A DNA stretch of 64,000 nucleotides from Lithospermum erythrorhizon (GCA_019722365.1 JADFUC010002169.1:1-64000); one strand, 5' to 3'; shown: positions 12,455-25,599, counted from the stretch's first letter. A program made the numbers and translations. The notes: a model not told the origin generated them from the letters alone.

Positions 12455-15180
12455 GTAACGCGACACTTTTCAGGTGGTACTCACGAGTTGAGACCGTCTG
12501 TCCGACTGCTATAATCAGTCGCCGACGATGGATAACGATTAAAAATGACCTTAACATTTATAAATAAAACTAATACGGTACGTCCAGCGGGTGAGGCTAA
12601 CGACAATACAACAACTAAAAGAAGCCAACCATATACGTACAATATTAACCCACTTATTTTACAACACGAGACAACAATAATTATTATATAACAAAACTTG
12701 AGGAGATAAAAGTACATGTTGTTGAAGTCTTGAGGCTAAATCAGCCCAATACTCACCGGTTATGCGATTTCTTGGCCGTCGTCTCGGTGTTGCGCAGCAA
12801 GCACAGGCATAACTGCGCCCGCCCGTAGGGAAAAATAGAGAGTCGGTGAGTGCGAAACGAAATATATCGCCGAGATTAACCTACCTTACTTCATTACAAA
12901 TAAGAATAATTTAAATCTGCCCCTAATTAAAAGATATACCCAAAGTGACATTTGCCCTTATTACTTGCAATTTAAATCTTACTTAATGACTTTCGACTAG
13001 CCGATAACCCCATGTAATTACGATCCACGAGAGACCCGACAAAGCTATACTCAGTAAATTAAACCACTCATCCAGTAGATGCCGTCCAGTTCTAATCACG
13101 GTACAAGCTCGACCCGTCGATACATAGCTCTTATACGAAGTATAAAGCTAACAAAAGTATAAAGGCGATAAACAACACTCTTATCTCTCTTAGAAGTATA
13201 AAGGCGATAAACAACGGCTGCTCACCAAAGTATAAACTGATAAACAACGCTCTTATACGAAGTATAAAGGCGATAAACAACAGCTGCTTGCTCTAGAAGT
13301 ATAAAGGCGATAAACAATGCTTTCTTATACGGGAGTATAAAAGGGATAAAAGCGACAACATCTGCGAGGTATAAAAGTGATGTAACTCTTTATATCGGTA
13401 TAAAGTTGATAAACAACGCTCTTATGCCAAAGTATAAAGTACGATAAACAACGCTTCTTAAGAGGCGCACAACCCAATAACCATCACGTTATAGGGTGAT
13501 GCAATACTTTCAGTGGCACTTCGAATCATTATAACTACCAACTCGCGACAACCGTACTGGCTTTAACAATAGTAATGCAACGAGATAAAAGCGTCTCGAT
13601 GCGGTTCAATCATAGCCGGCCGGCCATAGAAAATGCAATGCGACAAGGCCAATCAATTACAAATGCACCAGGAGCCCACCCGAGCGGAAAATAAAATGAA
13701 ATTCGGCCCAAAGCTACTACTTACCTCGAGTCCTCAAAGTCATACACCAACCCCGATTGACACCTCTCGATAACCAACTTTACTTTTTACTACTGACAAC
13801 ATTAAAGCACGGCTAAAAAGCGGCACACAATGGTAAATCCAATCCACCGACCGCCCGGCAAAGAGGCCCGCAAAATCCCAAAGTGCCCGTGAGGCCCGCG
13901 AGTACAAAAGAAGTGCGGAAGCGAGGTACGGAAATACAAAGTGCCCGGCAAGGCCACGGAGACTATAATATAAGTGCTGGGGAGTTCAAGCCATCACTTG
14001 CTTCAATGATCTTGATCTTTGCCAGGAATAGAAGTCACATAATCATATGTAAGGCTCACATAAATGTCATTACCGCCATTACATATATGCCCATTCTCAC
14101 ATAATCATATTACAAGGACATGTACACCATTTAAAATGAGAGTACACATAGGGTAGCCTACGTAGAGATAAGTGATACTGCTTTAACAGTTCGCTTGATA
14201 AGAAGCGTCCGCTTCTAATCGATCCAAATGCTTTTCCAGCTCTGGCGTCTGTCGAAACAAGAAATTACAATTCTTGCTTTCGAAAATTTTTTAACCCTTA
14301 TCTTAATTAAATTTCTGACTTTCGACCCATTTTAGTTACAATTTACAGCTTAAGTATAAATGGCTAATTATGTTTCAAGTCCTATTAGTGGCTGATTTCA
14401 ACTATCTCAACCCACTGACCCATAATCGATCGACACCTTAACCAAAATACTCAACATTATCAACCAATTTCAGTAAATACAAAATATATCATTTTCCAAC
14501 TAATCAAACCCATTTCTATGACCTCAAATCGAAAACCCAGTTTACTACTCAAAAATCAAAATAAAACTAATTTCAGCATATTTTAACAACAACTTTAATA
14601 CTCATTTCACCTCAAAACAATCATCATAAAGGTCCGATAACATATTTATACTACTCAATACGTTTAAGTCATTACAATCATTTCGAAGTCAACTCAACCA
14701 TAACCAGCACTCTACGAATATAGGTGTCATCCAGCTCTTATATAATAATCTAAGCTATGATAATTATATTGATAATATCTCATAAAAATCAAAGTCAACC
14801 CAAAATTCCAAAAGTCAACCGCGCTTAAAAGCGTCGAAGTGCATTTAACCACGATATATCAGCTTTCAGGAATAGCCATTTAGAACCCAAGAATCAGTGG
14901 AGCAATAAAATTGAAATACAAAAAGGGTAGCTTCGGAAGTCACGACAAAATATAACAAGATCGAACCTTTTTACCTTAAAGCAGCGAGGAAGATGAGGGC
15001 TAAATTTGAGGTGCAGGCTTTCTTAAACGGAGAAATAGAAAGAAAATCGAGGGAGAAGATCTTTCACGTCGGCCCGACATCTCTGGAGAAGAAAAAATGC
15101 ATGGATTTGTTTTGGGCTTGGGTTCATAATGAACTACCAAATGGGTTAGTTTCGTTTAAGTTGTGTGCGTGCGTTTAATT
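12455..15180 (+). other. Noncoding repeat DNA, possibly a Ty3/gypsy-type LTR starting TGTAACGCG
   Basis: It begins TGTAACGCGACAC, the kind of 5' end seen in plant gypsy LTRs, and contains a tandem array at 13137-13462. No domain-bearing frame was found on either strand, only frames under 75 codons (for example 13883-14104 and 14993-15178) without similarity I can recognise. I see no matching second LTR in the window, so the assignment rests on the terminus and on its noncoding, minisatellite-bearing character. Confidence 0.3.
13137..13462. repeat. Tandem array, unit near AGTATAAAGGCGATAAACAACG
   Basis: About nine copies of AGTATAAAGGCGATAAACAAC separated by variable 10-20 bp linkers such as GCTCTTATACGA, giving a period of roughly 33-50 bp. 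The core is well conserved while the linkers vary. It is not a CRISPR array: core and linker both repeat and the spacing is irregular. Confidence 0.9.
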
Positions 15181-15184
15181 GTTC

Positions 15185-16210
15185 GATCTTTTCATTTTAA
15201 CTTATCTGAGCAATCGCTTTTGAAACTTTAACATTAATTTATATATAAAGTGCTCATTACCACTTCCCCAAATATTATCCATTCCATTTGGATTACAACT
15301 TTAAAATTCTCAGGCAAATGTACTACCAACCGACTGCGATTATTTGTGTTTTCCATTTGTTATTCAATTTTTGGGTTTCTCCCTCAGAAATCTCATTGAT
15401 ATGCCCATTTTGATAATATTAGTGCGGAGCAGGTTATTACATTATTGACCAGGAGATTTTATTTCAATTTTCCCATTTTTTGGTCATTTACAGACTTTGC
15501 ATTATTTGAATGTGGAATAAGTTATTGACGAGCTTCTAAAAGAGACTACACTCCAGCAGGGGTTAAATATAAGATCAATAATTTTGTAGATTTCTAGTAG
15601 ATGAGAACTTAATAAAGATTCCAAAGGAAAGGAATAAACAGGATTCAGTAAGCATTATTTTACAGGCATCTTTCTGGTGTATTTTAAAATGATAGGCCTA
15701 GAGCCAGGTTAGTAATGGATTTCCAATAACTTATTGTTATAAGGGTATAAGGAAGCTAGTGTTAGTTGTTTAGTTAGCCACTTCATGAAACCACTATTGA
15801 TAGTCTATATTATTCAAGTATAGAATAGGGTGCACTTCTCTCACATTCACTCAATCATTTTTCATAGGATTGTAAGTTAATGTTCTTATTTTCTCTTTTA
15901 TAGGCCAAGGATAACCTGAACTCATCAAGGAAAGCACGGCCTAAAGGTTGGTGAAAAACCTCGCCCTCAACTTGAACTCGGGTTGCAGCTCTCAGCCGTT
16001 TTTGCTCCCTCGCTAACAAACAGCTTTGAAGAAGGATCATTTTAGCTTTGAAGAATGAGGGGGTAGGGTTGAATATTTATTTTTTCCTATTATTCTCTTT
16101 ATGAGAACACAATTTCTAATTTATGTTGTATTTTTTTAGCATTTAAATGTAAGAGATTAACATATATGAACAATAAAGTATGTCATTATTTACATTTTCA
16201 TTCGGTAAAG
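15185..16210. other. Intergenic, one unassigned minus-strand frame
   Basis: Mostly AT-rich noncoding DNA. Between about 15895 and 16040 the minus strand has a frame (REQKRLRAATRVQVEGEVFH then QPLGRAFLDEF) with more coding-like composition than its surroundings. I do not recognise it. It could be an exon fragment or chance. Confidence 0.25.
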
Positions 16211-17190
16211 TTATTCAAAATAGATTGATTGTATCATCAGTATCATTTTTGACATCAACATTGGGTATCATTTTTCAAAAATAGGTTATTCGTATTTGGT
16301 ATTGTATCATTCTTTACGTTTGATTTCGGTTCAATGGTTTGGTATTGTATTGAAATTTACATACACCCTCTGGTACCGTAACAATCACGATGTTGAAATT
16401 TTATATATACACTGTTGGTATATTATTCACTTAATATCGTTTTTGTCGATTATTGAAATTTTATATACACTGTTGAGTATTCTACCAATCTTGACGTTTG
16501 ATTTGGGTACACTTTATTCATAATATGCCATTTTGGGTTCACTCGCTTTGGTACAGGTATTGAAATTTTATATACAGCATTGGGTCTTTCACCGTCTTGG
16601 CGTTTTTATTTGGACACACGTTACTCATAATGTGCCATTTTAGGTTCACTTGTTTTTGAGTGCGAATTATTGAAATTTGCATATACATTAGATGCTTGTA
16701 CCAATCTTGATGTTTGATTTGGGCACAAGTTATTCATAATGTGCCATTTTAGGTTCACTCGTTTTGGTACGGGTATTGAAATTTTATATACACTGTTGGG
16801 TACTGTACCAATCTTGACGTTTGATTTGGGCACACGTTACTCATAATGTGCCATTTTAAGGTTTTTACTACGTTTTGAATTACGGGTATTGAAATTTTAT
16901 ATACATTTTTGGTACTGTACCAATCTTGACGTTTGATTTGGGTACACGGTATTCGTAATACGGTTTTTTCTAACATGTGCCTACTGCGGTGATAATTAAA
17001 GAGCCCCAATTGTCTGAATTTAAAATCGAACTTTCATATGGAAATATTTATTAAAATATTTTAACTTATTATTTCAATTTATTTCCAAAATATTTCCTTT
17101 TAGAAAGCCGTTCGTAATATCTTGTTTGGGTTCATTTCGCTTTGATATGGATATTGAAATTTTACATATATTATTGGGTACTCTACCAAA
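16210..17190. repeat. Satellite-like tandem array with ~108-bp period
   Basis: The phrase CAATCTTGACGTTTGATTTG recurs at 16486, 16592 (diverged), 16702, 16809 and 16921, spacings of 106, 110, 107 and 112 bp. More diverged copies lie at both ends (about 16220-16480 and 17130-17190). Each unit also contains ATTGAAATTTTATATACAC, GGTACTGTACC and TCATAATGTGCCATTTTAGG. The centre copies are most alike and the edges most diverged, as expected for an array homogenised internally. The two minus-strand frames at 16621-17009 are translations of this repeat, not genes. Confidence 0.9.
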
Positions 17191-17499
17191 AACCTGCAAT
17201 TGAAAGAATACATTTTTACGACTGAAATTAAGAGTGCTGCTCCATTACTTTAGAATAGACCAGATCAATCAAATTCAATGAAAAAGTACATAACTAATCG
17301 TAGATTTCAAATAACACAACTCATTATAAAACTCATCTTAAATCACAATTAGTATGTTAATTTCAACTCTCATAAATTCATATTCTCTTCTTAACAGTTG
17401 CAATCATTCTTATTCTGGACAAATAGGAACACAATATAAAAACCAGAAAAAAATAATACAAAAGATCATCAAAAGCATTTATCATTATAAGAACCTCAA

Positions 17500-17800
17500 A
17501 CTATTTAAAAAATTACCAGAAAAATCTCATTTCAATTAAGCAGCTCAGATAATAATTAAAAAAATAAATAAACGTCAAAATTTTATTTCAATTAAGTAGT
17601 TAAAGCCTCAATTTCAATTAAGCAACAAAAATACAAATGTTAATTAAGAAGCTAAAAAAGTAAAATTCAATTAAGCAAAATCTCAATTTCAATTAAGTAG
17701 CTCAAAAACCCAATTTCAATTAAGCAGCCCAAAAACCCAATGTCAATTTAGTAGCTCAAAAACTCAATTTTAATAATAATAATAATTTCATCTCTGAGGT
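17500..17800. repeat. Tandem array, unit near CTCAATTTCAATTAAGCAGCTCAAAAACC
   Basis: About eight imperfect copies of a 25-30 bp unit carrying TTTCAATTAAG(C/T)AG. It ends in a short (AAT)n run. No coding content. Confidence 0.85.
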
Positions 17801-19200
17801 TAGAGAAAATTTTTGGTGTTCACACTTCAGATGGTTTATTTCGAGTGTTTGTGAATTGTGAGATGAGAGAGCTCACCTAATTTACTTTGTCTGGACTAAT
17901 TTATTTTGAGTGTATGAGTGTTGCCTAGACATAGCTAACGAACCGCGGTGGGCCGTCAGAGGCCCGGCCCCACCAGTTCGGTTCGGATTCGGTCCCACGG
18001 CCACGGCTAGGCCAGCGCCTGTGCATTACACTGTAAGTGGGACGGGCGGGAATCGGTTGAGCCCCAATCCCGTCTGAGTTCGGTGGGTATTCGAGCCGTT
18101 ATTAACGTAAATGCCAGTTTATGATAGCCAGTCTGGCGTTCACTTTCGATAAAGTAAATAACGTTATTGTTGAAGTAGCATTGAGTAAACTATATTAAAG
18201 ATGCAGCGTTATGCCAATGCTTCATTCTTGTATTAACGTGAAATGCCTTTAAAATTAGCGGTACACAGATTATCTGGCAGTGTTAAATTTCTGGCCAAAG
18301 CAGAGGCACTGGCTGAAGCAATGTTCGCTTTCTGGCGCCCAACTCTTGTCGCATCGCATATAAATCAAGAAACAAAGAAAATCTTACTCCTTTCTCGAAG
18401 GGGCGAACCCCACAAAAAGCCTCAACAATTGATTTTTTTTCCATTTTTCTTGAGGTGAAACTTGTTAATTCAACCTCAAATCACTTGTTCCCCATCCTTA
18501 AGATTATCCCAAAGGTATGAGTTTTAATCTTCAAAATCTCATCATTTTAAGGCTTGATTTGACTTTTTTATATAATTGAGTTTTTGTGTTGAAACTTTGA
18601 ATCTTGAAACTTTATTATGGTATAGAAATGTGATCCCAAAAAGTATCGTTTAGGGGATTAAATGTGATTTTAGTGATTATTGGGGATTAGAAGTGGCGTA
18701 AGTTGAAGGGTTGACTTTTATTGACTTTTCTTAAAATTAACTTAAATTGTAATATGAGGTTAGAGGACTTTAATATGATTTGTTTGGGGAAATGGAATTA
18801 TTGGTTTTAGATATGGATAGGTAGAGATTGGGTTGAGAAAGTTTGGGAGGATTAGTATAGCGTTTAGTGTTCGAATTGGAGGGTTGTATTTAGTGGTTTA
18901 ATTAGTTGTCAATTGATTGTTGGATTGATTAGAGCGTGCTTAGTATTATTGTTGGGGTAATAAGGTGATGACGAATATTGAGATTTCTGAAGTTGCCCAA
19001 GCGATTAGAATGTAGTTATATTTGGAATGTTAGAGTGTATACTGATCTTGGGGATATGATGATCGCTAAGAGTTGTAAATTCAGATAAAGTGAGGCGTGG
19101 TATAACACTCGGGGTTTATATAGATGTTAAGAGAGGTTGATACGGAATGTATAATGTATAATTTATTCGAATAGGAGTTGAGCTTTTGGATCAGCACGAG
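17800..19200. other. Intergenic; GC-rich patch then AT-rich DNA, no gene
   Basis: A GC-rich block (17940-18090, with GGCCCGG and CGGTTCGG motifs) stands out from the surroundings and may be the end of a nonautonomous DNA element, but no partner end was found. The 71-codon frame at 18243-18458 has no recognisable similarity. 18480-19200 is noncoding and T-rich. Confidence 0.4.
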
Positions 19201-19329
19201 GGGTACTTTAGAGTTATCATTATTGCTTTTGGGCTCGAGGTGAGTACAAATCTCTCACGATGGGGACACTTTCATATATATTATGTTATATATTTTTGCA
19301 TGTGTTATCTTGGGACTATTCTAATATGT

Positions 19330-19530
19330 GTATTGTGTGACTATGATTGATATTATGTGGAAATTGTGATTTATGACTCATGTGATGAAACAATTGAGAT
19401 TTTGATTGATATTATGAGATAATTGTGATTATGAGTTATATTATGAGATAATTGAGATTATGATTCATATCATGAGATATTAGTGATTATGATTTATATT
19501 ATGGGATAGTTGTGAATATGATTCATGTTA
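19330..19530. repeat. Tandem array, unit near TGATTCATATTATGAGATAATTG
   Basis: About six imperfect copies of a ~32-bp unit with ATTATGAGATAATTG. Noncoding, within the LTR-like region. Confidence 0.85.
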
Positions 19531-19714
19531 TGAGATTGTGTGTGGTGTGTGTGTGGCTGTGTGCAGATGTGTTTTGATTGCTTTGTGTGTTATTTGACGG
19601 TGGTGACCCCAGGCAAGGGAGATTTGGTATTAGTGTGCATATTGTGGGTAGCCCCGGTGGATGCGGGAGGTTTGGTGTGATGCGTTGAGGGGTGTAGCCT
19701 CGGTCGGGAGGATG

Positions 19715-19830
19715 GAGGTGGAGGCCTCATCTGATTATTTGGAGGTGGATTCCTCATATGTGTATTATTTTTGGAGGTGGATTCCTCATTTGTTTACTAT
19801 TTGTGGAGGTGGATTCCTCATTTGATGACT
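19715..19830. repeat. Tandem array, unit TTTGGAGGTGGATTCCTCAT
   Basis: Four copies of GGAGGTGG(A)..CCTCAT spaced about 30-37 bp. GGAGG...CCTC inside each unit can form a small hairpin. Noncoding. Confidence 0.85.
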
Positions 19831-20489
19831 TTGTGTGTTGAGACTGTTTCCCTTAAATGAATATGCATTATTTATGGTTATAAGCTCATGTGTATAGTGT
19901 TATGTAACATCGTATAAGAGGATTCTATCGATATGTGAACAATTATTCATTATGTGGCTTTGGTTAATGTGTGTGTGTGCATAGGTTAAATACAGCATAT
20001 ATAAGCATATTGAATATATGTGATGGAATCAAGTATGTGGTATTTGTATTCACTTCGACAATAGGCGACTCCACACACATTCTCTATGGGCGTTTCTTGC
20101 CTAGGTCTCTAGAGCGTCGTTGGGTAATTGAGGATCTGTTTTGGCGAGGCTGCGTGGATAGCATAGGTGAGGCGGTGGTGGCATAGGAAGTCCTCGTCAA
20201 TCGTTTCCCTTTGTGAGTCGATTTGTATATTTACAGATATGTGTATTGTATTTTTGGATTTCTTGTATATCCACCTTGGGTTGTATGATTCGGTGGATTG
20301 TGATACATTTGTCATTATTTTGTTGGATGTGTTATTGGAACACCTTTGATGGAATAGAGAGTTTTTTCTTTGTTAATGTCGGTGAGTCATATTTGTTATT
20401 GTATCCGGCCGATTGGTGACTCGATATGCGAGTTGATAGTGATTTTAACCTCGGGCGGCCGACTTGGGGTGGGTGGGTTATATATCAGC

Positions 20490-21770
20490 TTTGATGCTCT
20501 CGTTATCTTGAAGCAGCTTTAACATGTTGGGCGTGTCGATTCGACATTGACATGAAACTCTATCGGATGATCGGGGAGCGAGGAGACCACTGGCTTCTCT
20601 CGGGGCTCGATCCGACCGTCAATGTTGGCCAAGCAAGTAGGAGGGGTACCCACGTCCGCTTTTGGGGGGTAGCGGTTGTTGAACCTCCACCTCATCTTGA
20701 ACATCCGCTAAATGTTCAAACACCTCCCATTTAGACCGCGATACCCGTCCACGTAAAGACTACGGCTAATCAATGATTGCGCTTCCCGTTTTAGAGTCGC
20801 TTCTTAAAATCAACCGTCTACGTTCTCAATAGGAACCCCTTTGATATTAACTAACAAATGGGAGATAATCATGCCATATTGAAGGGTTCGGCTTCGCTTC
20901 GCTGATAAGAACATATGTTTAAGTATCAAATGTGGCATATTAACCCATCACAAATTCAATATAGACCACATGTGACGAATGCAAACAACTTGGCCCCGGA
21001 TGCTTGACTAGTAGATGGCAAAAAGAATCTTTGAATCACGACTTTCCAAACAAGTTTTTTGTATACCATTCAAATTATTCTTAGCCATATTTCATTCTTT
21101 CTTAACTACGATTGTTGTTAAGCTCTTGTACACTCTTGTAATGTTACCGGCCGGTTAGTGCACCGTCGCTCCGGGTAATCATCAGCGCCCCTAGCCCAAG
21201 CATACGAGCATTTTTATTAAATCCGTTTATGTTATAATACCCGTAACTCCATCGATATTGTAAGCGACAATAGCGCTCCCTCGCTATCATTATAGCGTAG
21301 TGAGCAGTTCATACAAGAAACTTATACACAATGGCGGGATACCAATTACTAGTAAAAGTAGTAAGTAATGCTAAGTTTGGCATGATCTAAAAGTGGAATA
21401 AAAAGATTGCACGTTACCGCCTTGATTTCTCAGCCGTCACAAGGTACATCCCTTCCGTATCTTAGTACCTCCACCTCACTTACCCTTGACTTCCTCGGCC
21501 ATTGCACCTACATCTTAACCTCTTGTGGTGACTCGTATTTGGACTTCTCCCTCTGTTCTTGTTTTGCAATTAAACAATTTCCTTATTTTTTGGGATCTCT
21601 TTTTTGGTGCCATTTTAGCAAATTGATACTAATATAAGGTAATTAACTAATTGGAAGATGATTTATAGAGGAATTGAAGATTGAGTTTGAGAGAATTTTG
21701 TTTTTGAAGTTTGAATTTTGAGTAAATGTGTTTCAATTGAATGTTTAGAACTACATTATTTCAATTTCAG
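20490..21770. other. Intergenic, no gene seen
   Basis: Two overlapping opposite-strand frames of about 60 codons (20519-20734) look fortuitous, as does the frame at 21407-21637. No element ends or domains were recognised. Confidence 0.5.
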
Positions 21771-21774
21771 CTTA

Positions 21775-21965
21775 AGCGTGGTACGTTATAAATAAACGGT
21801 ACCACGTTCTTAAAAGTTTACGCAGCTTTTTGGGATTAAGCGTGGTACGTTACACGATTTACGATGCACGTTTGTTCTAAAAAGTGGCAGAAAAAATGCC
21901 CTGTTTTACCGGATTAAAGGAATTCAGCATATGCTTTAGCGGTACCACGTTTAATCGATAAGTTT
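21775..21965. repeat. Left subterminal repeats of hAT-C (GTGGTACGTT / ACGGTACCACG)
   Basis: Motifs GCGTGGTACGTTA, AACGGTACCACGTTC, GCGTGGTACGTTA and GCGGTACCACGTTT occur in alternating orientation within 190 bp. They match the cluster at 33560-33910, which marks the other end of the same element. Confidence 0.75.
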
Positions 21966-22299
21966 AAAAAATGAGAGTTTATTTGTATGGAATAAAAAGA
22001 ACATTTTATTATTTTAAGCGTTAGCGATTTATCTTCGTCTTGCGGGCCGAGGAGTTTACATGAGTTTCCTTCAATAATAAAAAGTTATAAAGTTACAAAG
22101 AACTACAATTCTAATCATTAAATAAATTAATTCATCTTGATTTCTTAACAGCCGGGTCTTTTCAAAAGCGTCTATTGTGTTGCTCTTCGTCTTCTTCAAT
22201 TTCGCTTCCTTAATGTCACTAAGATCATCGAACATATCTTTTTTCCTTTAGTTCCATATTTGTGTCTTTATCTTGCGTCCTATGCTTGGCCGCCCGTCC

Positions 22300-23620
22300 G
22301 ATCACTTGATCTTGTAGCTTGCGTACTTGATCGCGCCGGCTTGTAAGTCTTGAGCGTCTTTGAGTGTATTGCTTAGCCGCCCATTACTAAATCTTGAGGA
22401 TTCACTAATGTGTGTCGACATAGGGATGAAAATATTTCTTTGCCGTCTTAGACAAGACTGAGGAAACAAGGCTACTTGCGCTGCGCCCGCCATTTTAATA
22501 TATCAAAATGATTTTTTTATCATTATATTGACTCAATTCAAAGTTAGTAGTTAAATATTGAGTTACTCATTCGTATCTTGTGGAGGCCGGTGGATCAGGA
22601 ATTTCACCTAAAGCTTGTAAAAGCGTTTCTAAAGTGATCATGTTGACTTCCGTATTTTACACGCTCCGTGCGGGACACATTAAAACTTTGTATCTTACTT
22701 GAAGGTGTGGCCTTACCTTGTCCATTACACTTGATTGGTATTGCTATACATGTTATACATATACGTTTCAGATTCCATCTTTTCCATTTACGAACATCAA
22801 AACTCTTTTAGTTACGGATTGCAAAGGGTAGTAAAAAAGATTCATAATACGACTTGTAGAAATTAAAATGCTTTAATTTACCGTTAGGATCAAGATTGCT
22901 TATACCCGATTCTGCGTATGCATGTGGGATAGGATGAAAATATTTTAAAAACTTATCTTCCATATTCGGAATCATATCTCTAGCAACATAATCATTTCTA
23001 TGTTTAGTCATATGAATGGAGAGATTAACGACACATTCTAAAGCAAGATGAATATTTGGCTCGGATTGAGTTGAAAAAACTTTAGTATAATCTTTAAGTG
23101 GCTCTAGAAACTTAAGTAATTCATAACAATGTTTCCAATTAGTATATGTGAGTGGTACATAATACTCACCAATCGGACATACTTCTCGCTTAAAAATTTG
23201 AAGTTTCTTCTTTATACATTTATGCACGAACTAGTAGATGTAAGTCGAGTTCACGTCTAGTTTGTGATCAAAAATTAATTTCTTAAACTTCTTCTTGGAA
23301 GCCTCAACCATTTTTTATATTGATGTCTTCTTACCCCTCATTAACAACAAATTAACGGCTACAATTGGTAAAATAAACTCGTTTCAAACAACTTTTATTC
23401 CGTGCTGCTTGACTAATTGAAGGGCGTGACATACATCTAACATGAAAAAGTTAGCTAAATCGGTTTAATAGGCATCTTTAATTTTTTCGATTGAAAGCGG
23501 TATTAAGCCAGACGCGATATCAAATGAAATTGATAATCCTATTAATCATTGGCACATGCGGCAGTATACCTTCCGAGAAATTTGAATATTGTTATGTTTA
23601 CTTGATCGATCTAAAATATA
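22300..23620 (-). pseudogene. hAT-C transposase, C-terminal half
   Basis: Minus strand from 23620: a degenerate stretch (DRVLKGELYILD), then KKFKKLIFDHKLDVN followed directly by STYIY. The family normally reads LDV-TRWNST here, so TRWN has been lost. From 23227 comes an open block with YTNWKHCYELLKFLEPLKDY, DMIPNMEDKFLKYF and SNLDPNGKLKHFNFYKSYYE, typical of the plant hAT-like RNase-H-fold domain (DUF4413). The dimerisation segment follows as a relic (FIPMST...SESS, about 22430-22390). Several stops interrupt it. It is continuous in order with 33049-32590. Confidence 0.7.
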
Positions 23621-23647
23621 TAATTCTCCTTTCAAGACCCGATCTTG

Positions 23648-24614
23648 TGATGAAAAACTCTATGGATTATATGAGGTATAAATACAAATCCATAGATTCG
23701 AGGGGATCTTAAAGTGCTTACTACATTATTAAAAAGACACATAATTACAATATGTAATGAGTACTTACGGTCACGGCGGAGAGTAAATTCCACCAAAAAT
23801 CAGCAGCTTCAAATTCACAGCGTGAATTTGACTTCCTCCCGACTCCTTGTTGTAATATCAATCGTATGATATCTTTAGTTGATCAGCGCGGGAAGGTTGA
23901 ATCAGAAGCGGTTATACTAGTAAACAAGGTTGAACAAAAACCAAAACCAAGAAAATTCTTGGGAGAAATCGGGCCCAGGGGGGCTATTAGGGTTTTTTAT
24001 GAAAATGATTGTTCTTCTTTTTCATGAAAACCCTAAAGCCTACTTATATAGGGCTAGGTTAAAACAAACCCGATAAGCAACCGGTTAAGTATTAGCTTGA
24101 CTCGTTAACTACATTAGTTCGTTAAGACCGCTGTGAGTTGCTAATGAGATTGAAGCTATTTAATTAGCTAAATTAAATAGTAATGAGTCGATATCAATAA
24201 TCTTTCAAAGTTATTGATAAATACTATTTAATTGATTCTATTTGTTGTCGATATTCTACATGGAAATGTAGAACCGCATATTAGCAAACATTTCTCAATT
24301 ATAAGTTCTCTTTAATTTCGTACATGAAATATAACTCGGCAAAATCAGCATGTGTGTGTGACGCTTCTAGGCTCGGATAATAGTAAGTTGTATAATAATA
24401 ATAATTGACCAATTACTATTATTATAACGATTAATGGTAAGATCTAACAATCGCTCATAACTTATAAATTATCATGAGAACCAGCTGGTAATATCTGATT
24501 ACTAAGTTGAACACTAAGTTTGATAATCACGTTTAACTTGCATTGGTAAATGAATTGATCACATAATTGTCATGACGGGCATAATAAATGGAATCAATTC
24601 ATTGATTTCCAACA
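23648..24614 (-). repeat. 3' LTR of the copia element
   Basis: 967 bp. On the minus strand it starts TGTTGGAAATCAATG and ends near TTTTTCATCA. It shares with the 5' LTR the blocks TTCATTTACC, TAATCGTTATAATAAT, TGTGTGTGAC, the TATA-like CCTATATAAG (about 24039-24048) and TTGTTTACTAGTATAA. Confidence 0.9.
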
Positions 24615-24632
24615 CTCACTTGCCCTTGGGCC
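24615..24632 (-). promoter_or_regulatory. Polypurine-tract-like site of the copia element
   Basis: Minus strand CCAAGGGCAAGTGAG lies immediately before the 3' LTR start (TGTTGG). This is the position and composition expected of the plus-strand primer tract, although two pyrimidines interrupt it. Confidence 0.6.
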
Positions 24633-25599
24633 GATTATCTTACAATTCCTTTATCACGTGATCTCTAGTGGTAGGCTAACCATAAAATTATTATTAAATG
24701 AAACACCCCATGGCTTTCTTTTAGTCAGTATGAAGCCCGAATAAGCATTTATGAAAAACCACGTAAACTTGTCGGTACCAAGCGTAGCGGGGAAGTGCGA
24801 GATCTTTCTTTGTATATCAAGGGCCGGACAAATCCATCCCAAATATATCAGCATCTATACTACACTCCTTTGTGCGACCAACATAGCCACCGTTATAATC
24901 CCGGCTTTAAAGGCGACGTTTGAGGTCATAGTCAAAATCTGAGAGCTTGTATAACACCACGGATAGTTATATATCGTAGGTCTAAGAATTAACCAAACCC
25001 TAAAATTCTAAACAAATGTCATAGGACACCGATTACATATCTTCTATGAATTCGTTCGGTCATACCGACTCCTGGTTACGGACCGACAGCCCACGGTATT
25101 GATATAGTCCTATGAGGGGCTAGCGTGATCAATCTTCCGATCAGCAATCAAACTTACCATTATTAGTCATATGATGCTTGTCGCCCAACTATCGACTCGA
25201 CCCGAGGCCCCTTTTGGCTGTATCTATGTGAGGCTTGAAGGAATTGTAGCTAGCAGTTCACGTTGCCTCTCTAGAAAGCATAGACTAACCTAGGGATTTA
25301 ACCTTTCAGCACAAGCCGAGGATACAACTACATGTATATTATATGTAAATTTAAACATATAGACATATCAAACAAATATATTAAAATATGAAAGTAATAA
25401 TATTCAAAATATTTTTCACATAACACAATAGATACATACTTGACTCCCAACAACCTAACACCCAGCTGCGACATACATCTAAGACCTATGTTTGTTGCGT
25501 CTTTCAAGTAAATCTTTGCGACTTAGTGGTTTAGTGAAGAATTTAGCCCGAGAGATTAGCCTGTTTCTACTTACATACTTTGACATCACCTCCCCATCA

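Larger units (their letters stand above)
19200..20490 (+). mobile_element. Gypsy-like LTR debris with internal minisatellites
   Basis: The part 20100-20490 has an inverted relative at 55590-56060. Both share GTGGTGGCATAGGAAGTC (20173-20192 here) and, further on, a block AACCTC(A/G)GGCGGCC followed by GGGGTGG. In the second copy this is followed by a primer-binding-like TGGTATCCGAG. Two dispersed copies with the same block order point to an LTR family. The upstream part holds two short tandem arrays. Lineage (Tekay/Del-like) is a guess. Confidence 0.45.

Noticed and set aside
13137..13462. CRISPR-like alternation of conserved core and variable linker
   Set aside because: Eukaryotic context, irregular spacing, linkers also related to each other, no cas genes.
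16621..17009. Two overlapping minus-strand frames with repeated CPNQTSRLV
   Set aside because: They are translations of the ~108-bp satellite and follow its period; no start context or domain.
17940..18090. GC-rich block as rDNA or organelle insertion
   Set aside because: No match to conserved rRNA motifs or plastid genes that I recognise; likely a transposon end.
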